This document shows positions 13,350 through 15,461 of a stretch of DNA of 15,461 bases, piece after piece. The stretch's first letter is position 1, and the number at the start of each line of letters is the position of its first letter. This DNA comes from Planctomycetota bacterium (GTDB lineage: Bacteria; Planctomycetota; Brocadiia; Brocadiales; Brocadiaceae), in contig JAHFOW010000019.1 in NCBI GenBank assembly GCA_023261465.1, positions 1-15,461 of the forward strand. Reading direction: 5' to 3'. The position numbers and the translations under genes were made by a program. The notes beneath the pieces were generated by a model, which did no database searches, was not told where the DNA came from, and saw only the letters and a list, made by a program, of their open reading frames with translations.

Positions 13350-14567
13350 ATGAAACATATCATTATTGGAAACGGGGTTGCCGGGACAGAAGCAGCAAAG
13401 AATATCCGGCAAAGAGCGCTTTTATCGGAAATATTGATTTTTACAGAGGACCATTACCCATTTTATTCCAGACCCAGAATTCCGGAATTGCTGGCCAGGG
13501 AGGTGGTGGTCGAAAATATTTTTGTTTATACGATTGAGTGGTATCATAAGAACAAAATTCAATTATATCTCAATTGCACAGTAAAACATATCGATCCAAA
13601 AAACCAGAAAATAACCCTTACGGACGGGTCCGCATTTTCCTATGACAAGCTGTTATTAGCGACCGGAAGCAACGCTGCCCTGCCACCCATTGATGGAATC
13701 AATACTTCGAGGGGTGTTTTTACCTTGCGGACGATAGAAGATGTTATGAACATTTCCCGATCTGCAGCAGGAGCAAAAACATTTACCCTTATTGGCGGCG
13801 GACTCCTTGGTCTCGAAGCCGGAAATGCATTGAGGAAACTGGGGTTTTCGGTAACGGTGGTAGAATTCTTTGACCGGTTACTTCCGCGACAATTGGACGG
13901 TAGCGGATCTGCCATGTTACAAAAACAAATGGAGGCTATGGGTTTAAAATTTATTCTGAGCGCTCAATCCAGGGCTATACAAGATGAAGGTTCTGTAAGA
14001 AAATTATTATTAAATGATGGAAGGGTTATTAAAAGTGATTTTATCCTGGCCTCCGCAGGGATTGAACCAAACACTATCCTTGCCGGGGAAGCTGGTATTT
14101 CTGTAAACAAAGGCATCCTTGTAAACGACCGCATGGAAACGAATGTGCCTGACATCTATGCCGCTGGCGATGCGGCAGAACATAAAGGCAGGATATACGG
14201 CATCTGGCCTGCATCCCAAAGACAGGGTGTAGTCGCCGGAATAAACATGTCAGGCGGAAACGAAAATTATTCAGGTACGGTACCGTCAACAACCCTCAAA
14301 GTGGCCGGAATCTATCTCACTTCTATGGGTGATATTTCGGCAGAAGACAAAACGGTTGAGCACATTCAACTAAAAGATACGGATAAAAATATTTACAAAA
14401 AGCTTTTTATCAAGGACGGCAAAATTATCGGCGCAATCTTTCTGGGCGATAAAAAGAATGCTCCGGAAATAGAACAACTCATGCAAAAGAAAGTTGATGT
14501 GAGTAAGATTAAAGATACGATATTGGAGCCAACGTTTGATTTTAATAATATATTGAAAACTCCTTAA
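13350..14567 (+). CDS. FAD/NAD(P)H-dependent oxidoreductase, rubredoxin-reductase/NirB N-terminal type
   Basis: A 405-aa two-dinucleotide flavoprotein. The FAD-binding GNGVAG (7-12) is at the very N-terminus, LLLATGS closes the FAD domain (about 102-108), IGGGLLGLEAG (148-158) is the NAD(P)H-binding Rossmann motif, and YAAGDAAEH (270-278) is the second flavin contact. No CxxC disulphide active site follows the FAD motif, which excludes thioredoxin- and dihydrolipoamide-type reductases and leaves the NADH:rubredoxin oxidoreductase / nitrite-reductase-large-subunit branch. In an anaerobe with superoxide reductase and ferredoxin genes nearby, it could feed electrons into superoxide reduction. 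No rubredoxin gene is in the window. The ribosome site is weak (AGAGGG, 14 nt away), and an unrelated membrane gene follows after 25 nt. Confidence 0.88.
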   Translation: MKHIIIGNGVAGTEAAKNIRQRALLSEILIFTEDHYPFYSRPRIPELLAREVVVENIFVYTIEWYHKNKIQLYLNCTVKHIDPKNQKITLTDGSAFSYDKLLLATGSNAALPPIDGINTSRGVFTLRTIEDVMNISRSAAGAKTFTLIGGGLLGLEAGNALRKLGFSVTVVEFFDRLLPRQLDGSGSAMLQKQMEAMGLKFILSAQSRAIQDEGSVRKLLLNDGRVIKSDFILASAGIEPNTILAGEAGISVNKGILVNDRMETNVPDIYAAGDAAEHKGRIYGIWPASQRQGVVAGINMSGGNENYSGTVPSTTLKVAGIYLTSMGDISAEDKTVEHIQLKDTDKNIYKKLFIKDGKIIGAIFLGDKKNAPEIEQLMQKKVDVSKIKDTILEPTFDFNNILKTP

Positions 14568-14592
14568 TCTGTGGTTTCAAAAAAATACTTTT

Positions 14593-15461
14593 ATGATAAT
14601 GAGTCCCATGATAATTTCTCTCCTGGCATTTGGTTTACTCATTATCGGTATCGTTGCCATTACGCTTATAGCTCTTACCCTGGGAAGAAATAATCAAACA
14701 TGCCATGCGCGGTTCTTTCTGTGGTCGCATCGCATCGCTGGTTATATTTTTGTAACGCTTTATTTATTTATACTTGTCGTAATGCTCCAAATATTGAGCA
14801 GGAATTCGGCTTCCCTGTCGGCAAAGGACGCTATCCATGCATATATCGGTGTTCTTATTTTACCCTTGCTCATAATTAAGATATGCATTATCAGGCTCTT
14901 TAAAAAATACTATCAAAGTCTGGCGCTGTATGGGATGACTATAATAATAGCCGTCTTTGTGACCGTTGTGATGAGTGCAGGATACTATACGCTTTTCCTC
15001 TTGAGAAGTCAGTATATTATTCTTTCAGAAAATGGCAGGCTGGTAAAAATCAATATAAATGCCGGCCGTAAAGTCGTCCATCAGAAATGTTCAACCTGCC
15101 ACTCCCTGGAGCGGGTATTTGCCTATGTCAAAACAGAGACTGGCTGGCGTGATTATGTGGCGCGCATGCGCGCGAAAGACCCGGCAATCCTGAACGACGA
15201 GGAATTGCTTCAGGCTGTAGGATATTTAGTGAAAAATCTGGGAATGGACGATACAAAAATGGACATTCAAACTGGCATGAAGATTATCCTGGAAAAGTGT
15301 CACAAGTGCCACACCCTGGAACGGGTATTTACCTTTAAAAAGACGCAGGGCGAATGGGCGCAAACTATCGAAAAGATGCGATCGTTTGACCCATATCTGC
15401 TCAATGACTCAGAGACACGTCAGGTCAATTATTATCTGACCAGTATACTCGCAAAACAAAA
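14593..15461 (+). CDS. Membrane-anchored cytochrome with tandem c-type haem domains (3'-partial)
   Basis: The frame opens at ATG 14593 (in-frame alternatives at 14599 and 14608, none with a good ribosome site) and runs off the window end without a stop, 289 codons in view. Residues 4-150 contain about four hydrophobic helices, with His46 (SHRIAGY) and His82 (IHAYIG) in adjacent helices, a layout that could hold a b-type haem. Then two copies of a c-type haem domain follow: KCSTCHSLERVF (Cys166-His170) and KCHKCHTLERVF (Cys236-His240). Each continues with a Trp, an R/K-MR segment and a DP-x-LLND-like stretch, about 70 residues apart. This CHxLERVF pattern recalls the haem-binding domain of quinohaemoprotein dehydrogenases. 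The likely role is quinol-to-periplasm electron transfer, by inference only. Confidence 0.75.
   Translation, partial: MIMSPMIISLLAFGLLIIGIVAITLIALTLGRNNQTCHARFFLWSHRIAGYIFVTLYLFILVVMLQILSRNSASLSAKDAIHAYIGVLILPLLIIKICIIRLFKKYYQSLALYGMTIIIAVFVTVVMSAGYYTLFLLRSQYIILSENGRLVKININAGRKVVHQKCSTCHSLERVFAYVKTETGWRDYVARMRAKDPAILNDEELLQAVGYLVKNLGMDDTKMDIQTGMKIILEKCHKCHTLERVFTFKKTQGEWAQTIEKMRSFDPYLLNDSETRQVNYYLTSILAKQ

Overview
The window reads as a piece of an anaerobe's chromosome of moderate-to-low GC. My best guess is an anammox-type planctomycete (Brocadiales). This rests on the mix of small periplasmic c-type cytochromes, a paired small heat-shock locus, a superoxide reductase, an SBP56-family protein and a membrane protein with tandem c-haem domains. 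It is an inference from gene content, not from a marker gene.

Region 1 (1-5890, + strand) is a type III restriction-modification operon: mod (probably 5'-partial), a DUF559 endonuclease gene, a DUF1016 PD-(D/E)XK nuclease gene and res. Mod/DUF559 and DUF1016/res overlap by ATGA. Palindromic repeats lie inside the reading frames and are translated: PTPDPSQEG in Mod, PTPNPSQEG in DUF559, and a pair of 17-nt hairpins in DUF1016. The DUF559 gene lies between two copies of one repeat. A short frame after it looks like a lost Mod C-terminus, so DUF559 plus repeats may be an inserted unit.

Region 2 (5891-7099) is decayed. It holds about 590 nt with no convincing gene, a tRNA-Asn(GUU)-like sequence with three apparent one-base insertions, a small Cys-rich lipopeptide gene that may be frameshifted, and an IS3-family remnant whose terminal sequence stops 13 nt from the next gene.

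Region 3 (7100-9221) contains a minus-strand two-gene unit, a secreted YHS metal-binding protein followed by an SBP56/methanethiol-oxidase-like protein, behind a TTGACA/TATAAT promoter. After it comes a 0.55-kb divergent intergenic region with a dispersed palindrome and a sigma-54-like site.

Region 4 (9222-14567, + strand) looks like a stress and redox block: two Hsp20 chaperones, a 2[4Fe-4S] ferredoxin, a superoxide reductase, a 64-aa protein of unknown function, two monohaem cytochromes c, a strong terminator, an ATP-type 6-phosphofructokinase, and an NADH:rubredoxin-oxidoreductase-like flavoprotein preceded by a 23-nt direct repeat. Superoxide reductase, ferredoxin and flavoprotein could form an electron path from NAD(P)H to superoxide.

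Region 5 (14593-end) is a gene cut by the window edge. It encodes about four membrane helices followed by two duplicated CxxCH domains.
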